Assembly (NCBI RefSeq): GCF_019059575.1
Contig: NW_024883412.1
Coordinates: 1 to 64,000 of the forward strand
Direction of reading: 5' to 3'
From: Amphibalanus amphitrite
Taxonomy: Eukaryota; Arthropoda; Thecostraca; Balanomorpha; Balanidae
DNA: 64,000 nucleotides
A program made the translations under genes and the position numbers. Below, piece by piece: positions 1-9,015 of this stretch; the first letter of the stretch is position 1; each line of letters begins with the position of its first letter. The notes under the pieces were generated by a model. It had not been told where the DNA came from. It did no database searches and was given only the letters and a program-made list of their open reading frames with translations.

Positions 1-215
1 AAGGAACACAAGCCGGGGTGTCCCCCTTCGACGATCGTGTCTGTGTGGTGACCCTCTCGACAAGATCTCGCAACTGTTAGAGAAGATTTTAAGCCAGCTT
101 CTCCAGTTCGTCCCGGCCCACCTCCGAAGCACTGACGAGTACCTACAACGCCTCTCGACGCCTACCCCGGGTATAAGCTACCTGCGGGGAGTATTGCCTT
201 CAGCATGGACGTCAC
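1..215 (+). pseudogene. Penelope-like element RT, 5' fragment (left of the gypsy insertion)
   Basis: This is the upstream part of a Penelope-like reverse transcriptase, cut by the window edge and by the gypsy LTR. In frame 2 it reads an open stretch with PLDKISQLLEKIL and VPAHLRSTDEYL, which resembles the conserved N-terminal RT region of Penelope-like elements. The last bases (205-215) read MDV plus the first two bases of a Thr codon in frame 1 and continue in phase into the RT sequence that resumes at 4907. The change from frame 2 to frame 1 inside this fragment, and a TGA at 49-51 in frame 1, mean the copy is frameshifted. What is seen: frames and junction. Family assignment rests mainly on the much clearer downstream half. 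Confidence 0.7.
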
Positions 216-360
216 TGTAGTAGATTGCCCCACCCTGGCTGCGCCAGTGGCTCATGTGCCGCTGTACCTGGCGCCGCCCCTGACTCGGCCCGCGGCGCAC
301 GGCCTGAGCCGAGGCCGCGGTTCAATAAACCAGTACAGAACGGACCGCCGTGGTGTAACA
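216..360 (+). repeat. 5' LTR of the gypsy element
   Basis: Begins TGTAGTAGATTGCCCC and ends GGTGTAACA. It matches 4761-4906 except for one C missing from a CCCC run. AATAAA in TTCAATAAACC (331-341) is a plausible polyadenylation signal. At 145 bp it is a short LTR for the superfamily. Confidence 0.95.
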
Positions 361-361
361 T

Positions 362-379
362 TGGCGACGAGGACGCGCG
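362..379 (+). other. Primer binding site, complementary to tRNA-Ser 3' end
   Basis: One base after the LTR, TGGCGACGAGGA is the exact complement of the 3' end of animal tRNA-Ser(GCU) including CCA; the following bases diverge. Priming by tRNA-Ser is known in the mag-like lineage of Ty3/gypsy elements. The tRNA match is from memory, not a search. Confidence 0.7.
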
Positions 380-401
380 GCTCGCGTGGAACTAGCCAAG
401 G

Positions 402-3400
402 ATGGCTGGTGTGGGGAGAATGGCGGAGTTCGACCCACAGGCCGAAAGTTTTGGGACCTATTCACGGCGCATGGAACAATTTTTCATCGCTAATGGTGTA
501 AAGGAAGAGGAAGAAGTGCGTCGACGAGCAATCTTCTTGAGTGTGGTGGGCAGTGACGTGTTTAGCCTACTCGAGGACCTGATCGCGCCGGCCACGGTGA
601 GCTCACTTAGCTACAAGGAGATCATCAAACTCCTGCTGGGACATTTTGAGCCGGCATCCTCAGCAATCGTGGCACGGTTCAGCTTTAATCGCGCCGTGAG
701 AGAAGACGGAGAGTCTGTCTCGGCATTTGTGGCTCGTTTGCGTCGGTTGGCCAAGCCCTGTCATTTTCTGAGTGAAACACTGGAGGAAATGCTGAGGGAC
801 AGGTTCGTGTGCGGCCTTCAAAATGCACATATTCAAGCCAAGCTGCTGAAGGAGCAACATCTCTCTCTGGCGTCGGCTATTGACATCGCCCAACTCAGCG
901 AGGCGGCGGACGCAGACGCTTCGCTGTTGAGCGGAGCGGTCGCGGCGGATGACGTCATCCACGCGGTCAGCTGGCACGGTGCCAGGAGGGGCGGCGCTGG
1001 AGGTCGAGGCGGCGGCCGCGGCCGCGGTCGCGGTGGCTGGATCAGCAGCGGCCAGCAGCGGAATCTGCAGCAGCCCAGTCCCAGGACGGGTGGCGAGGCT
1101 GCAATCTTCACTGGATCTTCACCAGGACGGGTACGAGGCGGTGGCGACAGCGGACGGCGTCGGGGTGTCGCGCTCCGCCAGCCGCAGTGCCCGTACTGTC
1201 TGCGACAGCAGCACGCGGAGACGGAGGACTGTCCGGCGCGGCGGCTGCGCTGCTATCGGTGCCACGCTGTGGGGCACGTGCGAGCCGCCTGTCGTGCCGG
1301 CTGGTCTCCGCGGGTGTATCATCTCGACGACGATGGTCTGGAGGCATTCCGAGACGGCGGCGGGCCCGGACCGTGGACTGAGAACCACGGCTCCGGGATG
1401 ATGGACACGCGCCAGTCGTCGGGAGCGGCCGCTGCCGGGGAGTGCCGCGCAGCTGCAGAGGAATCGGGTCCTGCTTACTTGGAAGGTACGGTCTCAGGTG
1501 ACGTGTCTGGTGGTGAGCCTGGGGAAGTAAGGCAGGGGCCGGACGATGATGTGTATTTTCTGTTCAAATCTCGTGAGATTGGTGGGACCGAGCGAAAACC
1601 ACCATTGTGTGTTGATGTGTTTGTGGATGGGAAACCGGTACGAATGGAGGTAGACACTGGGGCAGCGCTATCGGTTTGTTCAGAGCAGGGGTACCGAAAG
1701 ATTTGGCCTAAAGGGGGACCGGTGATTCAGCCATGTACCAAAGTGCTGAAAACGTACAGTGGCGAGATATTGCCGAGCGTGGGACAGGTGCAGGTACAGG
1801 TCAGATATGAGGGTCAGGCTGCTGATTTGTCTCTGATTATCCTGGAGGGTTCAGGTCCGTTTTTGTTGGGAAGGGACTGGCTGGCCAAGCTCCGACTAGA
1901 CTGGCCAGCTATTTGTCGGCTGTCTACCGAAGCGTCGATTGAGGGTCTCGTGGCTGAGTTTGATGATGTTTTCAGCCCACAACTAGGACGCTACGCGGGC
2001 GATCCGGTGAGCATTGAGGTGGATGCCGGAGTTCAGCCGCGCTTTTTCAAGGCTCGCCCGGTGCCCCTGGCGTACCGGGAGCAGGTGGAGCACCAGTTGC
2101 AGGCCGAGATCGATCGGGGCTTGTGGGAGCCCGTGAAATCGAGTAAGTGGGCGGCACCGCTAGTGCTAGTGCCGAAATCTGACGGGTCAGTGAGGATTTG
2201 TGGGGACTACCGCCTGACCATTAATAAAGCGGCTCCGGTGGAGCAGTATCCTTTACCGCGTTTTGAAGAGCTCTCAGCAAAGCTCCAGGGGAGTACGGTG
2301 TACTCAAAGGTTGATCTCAAATCGGCCTATAATCAGCTCCCTCTAGACGAAAAATCGCGAGAATATCTTACCGTCAACACTCTAAAAGGCTTACTGAAGC
2401 CCACAAGACTCGGGTTTGGGTATTCATCCGCACCAGCACTTTTCCAAAGAACGATGGAGGTGCTCTTAGCGGGCATCCCAGGGACATGCGTCTTTCTGGA
2501 TGATGTCGTAGTCTCGGGTAAGACGCTGCAGGAGCATAATGTCGCACTGCGAGCGGTGTTGACGCGTATCCGTGAGGCCGGACTGCGGCTTAACAAGGAC
2601 AAGTGCGTTTTCGGAGCTCACAGGGTGGTGTACCTGGGTCATCAGATCAGTGGTGAGGGTGTCGAACCGACAGATGACAAAGTGGAGGCGATCACAGCGG
2701 CCCCGGAGCCGGAAAATGTGTCCCAGCTGCGCTGCTGGCTGGGACTGGTTAACTTCTACGGGAAGTTTCTGCGTGGTCTGGCCACTACGCTGTCACCACT
2801 GTACGCTCTTTTGCGAAAGGATGCTGTTTGGAAATGGGCGGACGCGGAAAAGGAGGCATTTCAGGATGCCAAGCGCCTGTTACGGAACCCTCCCGTTCTG
2901 GCACACTTTGATCCTCAGTTACCGATCACGCTGGCATGTGACGCCAGTCCGGTGGGGATCGGTTGTGTCCTCAGTCAAAAGACGCCGTCCGGCGAGCGCC
3001 CAGTAGCGTATTATTCGCGCACGCTCAATGAGACGGAGCGGCGTTACTCGCAAACTGACAGAGAGGGCTTAGCGGTGGTGGCAGGGGTCAAACATTTTCA
3101 CTTTTATTTAGCTGGCAAGACGTTCGTTATCCAAACGGATCATAAGCCCCTGCTGGGTTTAATTGGCGAGATGAAACCCCTCCCGCTTATGGCTTCGCCG
3201 AGAGTGATCCGTTGGGCGATTATGTTAGGGTCATATGACTATCATCTGGAGTATATACCGGGCGCGAGACAGGTTCATTGTGACGCTCTGAGCCGTTTGC
3301 CGGTGCCGGGGGACGTGACGTCAGTGAGTCCCGTGCCGGCGGAGACCATTCATTTGCTGGAATTTCTGGATGATTCGCCGGTTTCTGTGGCTCAGATCCG

Positions 3401-4688
3401 CAGTTGGACAGAGCGAGACCCAGTGCTCTCGGCGGTTTTACACTTTGTTAGAGATGGGTGGCCACAGCAGTCGGCGCCGCTGGGCCCCGAGTTCCAGCCG
3501 TTCAAAAGTCGGGCGGCAGAGCTCAGTGTGCAGGATGGGTGCATCTTGTGGGGCTCCCGAGTCATCGTTCCGACTCAGGGGAGGAAACGGGTATTAGCCA
3601 TGTTACATGAGGGGCATCACGGTGAGTCACGCACAAAAGCTTTTGCGCGCATGTACGTATGGTGGCCCAATTTGGATGAACATATTGTCGCGATGACGAA
3701 CCAGTGTGACACATGTCAGATGTATCGTGCCAATGTGCCGGACACGCCTGTTCATCCCTGGGCGTGGCCGTCTCGTCCGTGGGAGCGCATACACTTGGAT
3801 TACTGTGGACCGATGTCGGGCTGGATGTTTTTAGTCATTGTGGATGCGCACTCAAAGTGGGTTGACGTGTACCCGTCGCGCAGCACGAGCACATCCGCAA
3901 CATTGGAGCACCTACGCCAGTCATTTGCTTGTTGGGGGATGCCACACACGATAGTGACGGACAACGCACAGTGTTTCCTGTCGGAGGAATTCAAAGCGTT
4001 CTGTAAGCGGAACGGCGTGGTACATTTAACGACGCCTGCGAGGTCGCCTAAATCGAATGGCTTAGCTGAAAAGTGTGTGGGAACTTTTAAACTCAGTTTC
4101 AAGAAGCAGCAGTCAGGATCTGTGCACACAAAAGTTTCGAGATTTTTGTTTCATTACCGAGCTACTCCCCATACCACGACTCGCGCTACACCGGCGGAGT
4201 TGTTTTTGGGGCGGCGTATGCGAACACCGCTGAACGCTCTAGTGCCTGATTTAGGTGCGACAGTGCGGCAGACTCAAGCGAAACAGAAATTGTATCGCGA
4301 TCGGCACACGGTTGGTCGTCAGGTGGCCGTGGGCGATGCTGTTTTTGTGTCTGCAGTGGACCAGCTCAGCGGTGGCGGGGGGAGGACGTGGCTGCCCGGT
4401 GTCCTGGTGGGGAGAGAGGGTGTGAAACTGTCAGTGCGACTCAGAGATGGGCGTGTGATCCATAGACACCTCGACCGTGTGCGGACGTCTGGCCAAAATG
4501 TTTGCAATGCTGCCCATCGCAATGTCAGCATTCCCAGTGTTGGATATCCTCCCTCATGTGTGCGTGAGCCGTCCTCACGGGCCGCTGAGACGTCGCCCTC
4601 GGCGACGGAGGCCGAGGGAGACGGCCCGGGGGACGGGGGACGTTACGCTTTGCAGTTTGCGAGACCGTGCGCGGCTCCGTCCGCCTGA
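402..4688 (+). CDS. gag-pol: Gag-Pol polyprotein, Ty3/gypsy
   Basis: A single 1428-residue frame encodes all functions for copying the element by reverse transcription and integration. Domains in order: Gag-like region (about residues 1-170), Arg/Gly-rich tract (about 195-215), two zinc knuckles (CPYCLRQQHAETEDC near 263 and CYRCHAVGHVRAAC near 284), aspartic protease with DTGA near 416, reverse transcriptase with FLDD near 696 (most relatives have YLDD or YVDD), RNase H with ACDAS near 845, HHCC zinc region near 1070-1110, and integrase core with LDYCGP, TDNAQCF and NGLAEK supplying D, D and E near 1132, 1185 and 1221. Gag and Pol share one frame with no stop or shift between them. The ATG at 402 is the first in frame after the primer site. 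The C-terminal 80 residues look like a post-integrase tail with no chromodomain that I recognise. Confidence 0.95.
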   Translation: MAGVGRMAEFDPQAESFGTYSRRMEQFFIANGVKEEEEVRRRAIFLSVVGSDVFSLLEDLIAPATVSSLSYKEIIKLLLGHFEPASSAIVARFSFNRAVREDGESVSAFVARLRRLAKPCHFLSETLEEMLRDRFVCGLQNAHIQAKLLKEQHLSLASAIDIAQLSEAADADASLLSGAVAADDVIHAVSWHGARRGGAGGRGGGRGRGRGGWISSGQQRNLQQPSPRTGGEAAIFTGSSPGRVRGGGDSGRRRGVALRQPQCPYCLRQQHAETEDCPARRLRCYRCHAVGHVRAACRAGWSPRVYHLDDDGLEAFRDGGGPGPWTENHGSGMMDTRQSSGAAAAGECRAAAEESGPAYLEGTVSGDVSGGEPGEVRQGPDDDVYFLFKSREIGGTERKPPLCVDVFVDGKPVRMEVDTGAALSVCSEQGYRKIWPKGGPVIQPCTKVLKTYSGEILPSVGQVQVQVRYEGQAADLSLIILEGSGPFLLGRDWLAKLRLDWPAICRLSTEASIEGLVAEFDDVFSPQLGRYAGDPVSIEVDAGVQPRFFKARPVPLAYREQVEHQLQAEIDRGLWEPVKSSKWAAPLVLVPKSDGSVRICGDYRLTINKAAPVEQYPLPRFEELSAKLQGSTVYSKVDLKSAYNQLPLDEKSREYLTVNTLKGLLKPTRLGFGYSSAPALFQRTMEVLLAGIPGTCVFLDDVVVSGKTLQEHNVALRAVLTRIREAGLRLNKDKCVFGAHRVVYLGHQISGEGVEPTDDKVEAITAAPEPENVSQLRCWLGLVNFYGKFLRGLATTLSPLYALLRKDAVWKWADAEKEAFQDAKRLLRNPPVLAHFDPQLPITLACDASPVGIGCVLSQKTPSGERPVAYYSRTLNETERRYSQTDREGLAVVAGVKHFHFYLAGKTFVIQTDHKPLLGLIGEMKPLPLMASPRVIRWAIMLGSYDYHLEYIPGARQVHCDALSRLPVPGDVTSVSPVPAETIHLLEFLDDSPVSVAQIRSWTERDPVLSAVLHFVRDGWPQQSAPLGPEFQPFKSRAAELSVQDGCILWGSRVIVPTQGRKRVLAMLHEGHHGESRTKAFARMYVWWPNLDEHIVAMTNQCDTCQMYRANVPDTPVHPWAWPSRPWERIHLDYCGPMSGWMFLVIVDAHSKWVDVYPSRSTSTSATLEHLRQSFACWGMPHTIVTDNAQCFLSEEFKAFCKRNGVVHLTTPARSPKSNGLAEKCVGTFKLSFKKQQSGSVHTKVSRFLFHYRATPHTTTRATPAELFLGRRMRTPLNALVPDLGATVRQTQAKQKLYRDRHTVGRQVAVGDAVFVSAVDQLSGGGGRTWLPGVLVGREGVKLSVRLRDGRVIHRHLDRVRTSGQNVCNAAHRNVSIPSVGYPPSCVREPSSRAAETSPSATEAEGDGPGDGGRYALQFARPCAAPSA

Positions 4689-4746
4689 GAGACTGTCATA
4701 TGTGTAAAGTGTTAGTGGCGACTGTTCAAAAGTGTCATGTTTTGTC

Positions 4747-4760
4747 CTGAGGTGGAGGGA
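4747..4760 (+). other. Polypurine tract of the gypsy element
   Basis: GAGGTGGAGGGA directly abuts the TG of the 3' LTR, the expected site for plus-strand priming. Confidence 0.75.
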
Positions 4761-4906
4761 TGTAGTAGATTGCCCCACCCCTGGCTGCGCCAGTGGCTCA
4801 TGTGCCGCTGTACCTGGCGCCGCCCCTGACTCGGCCCGCGGCGCACGGCCTGAGCCGAGGCCGCGGTTCAATAAACCAGTACAGAACGGACCGCCGTGGT
4901 GTAACA
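4761..4906 (+). repeat. 3' LTR of the gypsy element
   Basis: It is a 146-bp copy of the 5' LTR with one extra C. It is followed directly by GCCAC, the duplicated target, and by resumption of the Penelope-like RT frame. Confidence 0.95.
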
Positions 4907-6166
4907 GCCACCAATCTCTATGGAAACATCCCTTATCAGGAAGCCATCGAGAGCGCCAAGAAACTGCTGGACTTGCATCATACAAGAATCAACATGTTCG
5001 GTCTCAACACATCCGACGTCACCCATCTCCTACGCCACTGCCTGTCCAACAACTATTTAAGATTTGGTGACAAATACTTCCGCCAGACGACTGGTATCGC
5101 CATGGGAAGCCACGTAGCCCCACCACTAGCCATCATCTTCATGGGACACCTTGAGGATACCTTCAACGATAGCGCACTTCTCAAACCGGACATCTACATG
5201 AGATACATCGATGACATTTTTGGAGTGTGGACTCACGGACCAACTAGTCTCAAAGAATACTTATCCCACATCAACGAAGCACATCCTTCAATGAAATTTA
5301 CCATCGAGTCGACGGAAGACAATACACCAATCCCCTTTCTAGATACCAAGATCACAGTTTACCCTTCGGGAAAGTATACAACGGAACTTTACATCAAACC
5401 AACATCAGCCGGGATTATACTTCACGCAGAGTCGGCTCAACCATGGAAGACCAAAAGGGCAGTGCTTCACTCACAAATACGACGAGCCATCAAGCTATCA
5501 AGTGACGATAACGCCCGACACCGAAGCATCAACTAAACAAGAGAGCTCTTCGCCAACAACGGGTACAACGTGAAGACCATCAACAAGGCGGTGGACCAGT
5601 GCATGAAGACGACCAGAGCAAGAACAAGAAGACCGAATGCTTCCGCAGTCAGAATGGTGCTACCATTTGTCGACGACGAGCTCGCCAACGCGGTCCAGTC
5701 AGTCGTCCGGAGGAGTAGCCAACCTGACCTGGGGTTGGCCTGGACTAATAAGAACACCATCAGGCACCAACTGGTCCGGTCAGCCCTCCAGCCTCCACCC
5801 TGTCCCGGTGGCTCTCGATGCCACTCGTGCGCCGCCGGACTGAAAGGAAGATGCCACAGCTCAGGTGTGGTGTACCAGCTCACGTGTGAACTGTGTAACC
5901 AGAGTTATGTTGGTGAGACGGGACGTTCGGTGCGCCTCCGCTACAACGAACACTTGCGAGATGCTAAAAACAAGCGGAATGACTCCCCGTGGGGCGAGCA
6001 TTTCCGAACACAGCATCCCCAGTGTCGGCCGGGACCCCATAATGTAAGGGCAAAGATTCTGCAGGCATGCGATGAAAGTAGAGGCAGGAAAATAGCGGAG
6101 TCTCTTTGGATCAAACAGATTCGCCCAGCTCTAAACAGCAACATAGCGGCCTGGGCCATCATTTAA
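4907..6166 (+). pseudogene. Penelope-like element: RT C-terminal part and GIY-YIG endonuclease, one in-frame stop
   Basis: The frame resumes after the 3' LTR with NLYGNIP and continues through RT motifs TGIAMGS and YIDDIFGVW (the catalytic YxDD box) and PFLDTKI. A single TAA at 5534-5536 interrupts it; the same frame then reads on (TRELFANNGY) to 6166. The downstream part has a Cys-rich stretch (CPGGSRCHSCAAG), the GIY-YIG core VVYQLTCELCNQSYVGETGR and a later Glu (AESLWIKQIRPALN), the layout of Penelope-like endonucleases. An RT fused to a C-terminal GIY-YIG nuclease is diagnostic of this class. The stop, the upstream frameshift and the gypsy insertion make this copy inactive, though the decay is slight, so it was probably active not long before. 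Confidence 0.9.
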
Positions 6167-6358
6167 AGGGTAACGAGTCATAGACCAAGGGAAAGAAATG
6201 AGGAACTGATCCTGTCCTGTAGTACTCTAGCATTTACAACTTCGCTATTGTAACGTCTTCTGTTCTGATGCCTTTGCCACTGATTCACTGATCATGTGTG
6301 TATTACTGAGTGACAAGTGGCTTTTATATTCAACCATATTGATGAATGATATGTGAGA
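6167..6358 (+). other. Probable 3' untranslated part of the Penelope-like element
   Basis: Noncoding AT-rich sequence between the endonuclease stop and the TGAA repeats. I see no further motif, and the 3' boundary of the element is not identifiable from one copy. Confidence 0.4.
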
Positions 6359-6462
6359 AAATGAATGAATGAATGAAGGACTGAATAATTGGATGATTGT
6401 ATGAATGAATGAATGAATGAATGAATGAATGAATGAATGTATGTATGAATGTATGGATGAAC
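6359..6462 (+). repeat. (TGAA)n microsatellite
   Basis: Imperfect ATGAATGAATGAATGA runs with TGTA variants. It may be the 3' tail of the Penelope-like element, but tandem tetranucleotides also occur on their own. Confidence 0.85.
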
Positions 6463-7044
6463 ATGAATGATTGAACGATTGAGTATTGTTTCGAGGTTTG
6501 AATGAATGGTTTAATGGTAAAGTACTTATGCTCTTTGATGTAAGATGGTGGCCTTTGATGACTTGATTGTCTAATTATCTATAGCTGAGTGATGTGTGCG
6601 TACATGGATGGTTGGATGTTTGACTGATTGCATGGCTCGATGGTTGAATAGACGACTAGATGCTTGTGGTCTAGTGATTGATAGATGATAGGGATGGATT
6701 AATGTGTAAATTGTGGACACACATGTATTATATTTATATGAAAGGGTACCTTGTGAACATTTCAACTGTAAGATGGTTGTCTATTTTGCGCGAGAATTTA
6801 CCAATGTGAGACTTCCTAACTTAGCTGTTATCGACATATTCTGGCGCTGTTGTGACTAAATGATTTAATTTGCAATTCTGAACTGAAGAAGGACAGTGTC
6901 CGAAATATATTCATTTTGTAATTAATTTTGGAACCATTTGCATTTCGCAATCATTGAACATAAGGTTATATTTGAAAACATATATATGTCATAATGCTGT
7001 TCATACAAGTACTTCGCCATTTACTCGCGTAGTTTTATGACAAA
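6463..7044. other. AT-rich sequence with no recognised feature
   Basis: No open frame of note, no terminal repeats and no RNA gene seen. Several degenerate GATG and TTGAT runs suggest old simple-sequence slippage. Confidence 0.4.
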
Positions 7045-7990
7045 TTAACCCTCGCACGACCAGGCCATTTCTCATAACACGAACGACCAGGGGGGGGGTT
7101 GTTACGACCCCCCCCCTGGCGTTTCGAAACGGAAGGTCGTAGAGCTTAGCGGAAAAGACCAACGGATTGCTCTCGCCGAGATCTCGCGATTGGTGGTATA
7201 TTTTTTGGTCCTAGGTCAACATTTGACCTACTTTTGACCGGTCAAAGGTCAAATTTTCGGAAAAATAGACTTTTTTCAACTTTCGGCGGCGATTGCGGCA
7301 AAACGGTGGGAGATATCGACTTGAAACCTTCACTATCGTGTTCCTTGATCAATTCTCTATCGTTTGGTATGTATTTCGTTTCCCTAGCTCTAAAAATGGC
7401 GCGTTGGGAGCGCCGGAAGTCGGCAAGTTCACAGTCGGCGGCAGAAATTCGAAAAATCAAAATTTAAATTTTTGAAATCTGATTGTATTTTTGGATTTGG
7501 GAGGTCCATTTGCTCCCTGTAGAAGCTAATATTGCTGCATATTCCCATTGAGGTGACAAGAATTAGCAAAATAGTGGTTCGGGCGCTTTTCAAAAATAGT
7601 ACCGGACGCTGTTCCTCTTGTGACGTCATAGCTCCGTGACCTGACCTGACCCGGTCAAATTTCTTATACCATATGATAGCCAATACTTGCCCCAACATGC
7701 ATGGGAAGTTTCATCACGATCCATCAACCGATGTCCGTACCACCGGCAGGAAACCTCGGGCATTGGCACTCAGTTTGTGAAAATCCGGCCGGAGGCTGTA
7801 CCTCTTATGACGTCATAACTCCGTGACCTGACATGACCCGATCAATTTTTTTTCGGCAAAAGATGCGCAAAGGTTGCCCCATAAGGTACCCAAAATTTGG
7901 CGGCGCTGCGCGCCGCCGTTTTTGCACTATTTCCGAAAAACCTCAGGGGGGGGGTTGATACAACCCCCCCCCTAGGCGTTCTAGGGTTAA
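7045..7990. mobile_element. TTAA/AGGTCA element, copy A (non-autonomous, piggyBac-like ends)
   Basis: Flanked by TTAA at 7045-7048 and 7987-7990. The left end is CCCTCGCACG followed by a G-run, GTTGTTACGAC and a C-run. The right end, read inward, is CCCTAGAACG followed by the same type of G-run/C-run hairpin. TTAA duplication with CCCTAGAA termini matches the piggyBac superfamily. No transposase is present. Inside are many AGGTCA/TGACCT words and the GC hairpin GGCGGCGCTGCGCGCCGCC, both shared with the other copies in this window. Confidence 0.8.
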
Positions 7991-8331
7991 AGGCGTAGAT
8001 AATTTTCACTAAAAATCACTTTGCAGAGGTTTAAAACATTTATATTTTTAAGAATACTGTTGCTTGTCATGCAAACGTGATGATTGGATCTTGGAGAGAA
8101 TTGAATGCTCTTTCTAATGATAGCATTTTCAATTGTCAAGCGTATCAGGTTAAGCAGCAAATCCCGTGTAACTTTTTAGTGGCACATTTTGGACAAATAC
8201 CATTTAATTCAGCGATTTTTTCCACATTGTTTTTGATCAATTAGCTTTTCACAATTTTTCCATGAGAGACGGTACATTTTTATTGCTAATAGGCGCTGTT
8301 TCAACTCATTCCGTCTGACGATCACCTGAAA
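7991..8331. other. Unique AT-rich sequence, no feature seen
   Basis: Lies between the TTAA element and the BEL element. No coding potential or repeat ends recognised. Confidence 0.4.
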
Positions 8332-8336
8332 TTAAT

Positions 8337-8701
8337 TGTTGGCGCCATCGTCTTTTCCCTTTCTTTTCTTTGGTTTAACTTGATTATGTGAATGCCTCAG
8401 AGGGTACCCTTTTCGGCCCGCGCTGGAGCAGCTGACGGGCCGGGGCGGTAGCGCTCGGCCGGCCGGGCGCCTGGGGCGGTGACCGGCCGTCTGGGTCAGC
8501 GGTCGCGGCCGGTCGCTGGATCAGTCGCGTGGAGCGAGCGGCCGCACGCGCGCGCATAGGCACCGCTGGCTGTTTGGTGATATTTTTGAGAACGGCATCG
8601 AAGAGTAAACTTTGTTTGTTTGAACGTGGTCTTGAATGCCAAATACAAGACATTGGATAAAAGGTCGTTAACTCTACACTTAAGCAGCAGCGGCGCCTAC
8701 A
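8337..8701 (+). repeat. 5' LTR of the BEL element
   Basis: Begins TGTTGGCGCCATCG and ends GCGGCGCCTACA, with a pyrimidine-rich start and a very GC-rich centre. Its partner is 16841-17205. No obvious TGG-type primer site follows at once, so the priming tRNA is unresolved. Confidence 0.95.
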
Positions 8702-8775
8702 GTTCTCAAAATTTACCAAGTTGATCGAAGAAGCGCTGAATTCGCCAGCTCTGAAGTCTACCACCTCGACTGCTA

Positions 8776-8790
8776 TAGAAGGTGAGAAGC
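8776..8790 (+). other. Probable 5' splice donor in the BEL leader
   Basis: TAGAAG|GTGAGAAG (cut after 8781) is close to the consensus donor. It sits after the LTR and before the gag-pol ATG at 9016, the position used by retroviruses to make a spliced message for a downstream ORF. The matching acceptor would be at 15585-15586. Confidence 0.5.
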
Positions 8791-9015
8791 TGATTTTGTC
8801 TTCCCTTTTTCTGCAATATTTTATCGTTATCTTCGTTCGTCATTGAGTGTATACTGAATAGTATTCGTCACCCGACTTCGGTCAAATTTCAGTGTTTATC
8901 GTCACGTATATCGTCACATTACACCTCGCCATTTATATCGTACATCGGTAAAGCTGCTTGTAACTGATATCGCTTCAATGCTTATCCAGTAAGATATAAA
9001 CTTCAAACCAATTGA

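Larger units (their letters stand above)
216..4906 (+). mobile_element. Complete Ty3/gypsy LTR retrotransposon inserted in a Penelope-like element
   Basis: LTRs of 145 bp (216-360) and 146 bp (4761-4906) begin TG and end CA and differ by a single inserted C. The flanks are GTCAC (211-215) and GCCAC (4907-4911), a 5-bp target duplication with one mismatch. A primer binding site directly follows the 5' LTR, a purine tract precedes the 3' LTR, and one uninterrupted gag-pol frame lies between. The near-identical LTRs and intact ORF indicate a recent insertion and a probably autonomous copy. The insertion splits a Penelope-like RT: the codons on each side rejoin in phase across the target site. 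Confidence 0.95.

Noticed and set aside
4575-5070. Frames spanning the 3' LTR junction
   Set aside because: They run through the LTR and across the insertion point; no domain.
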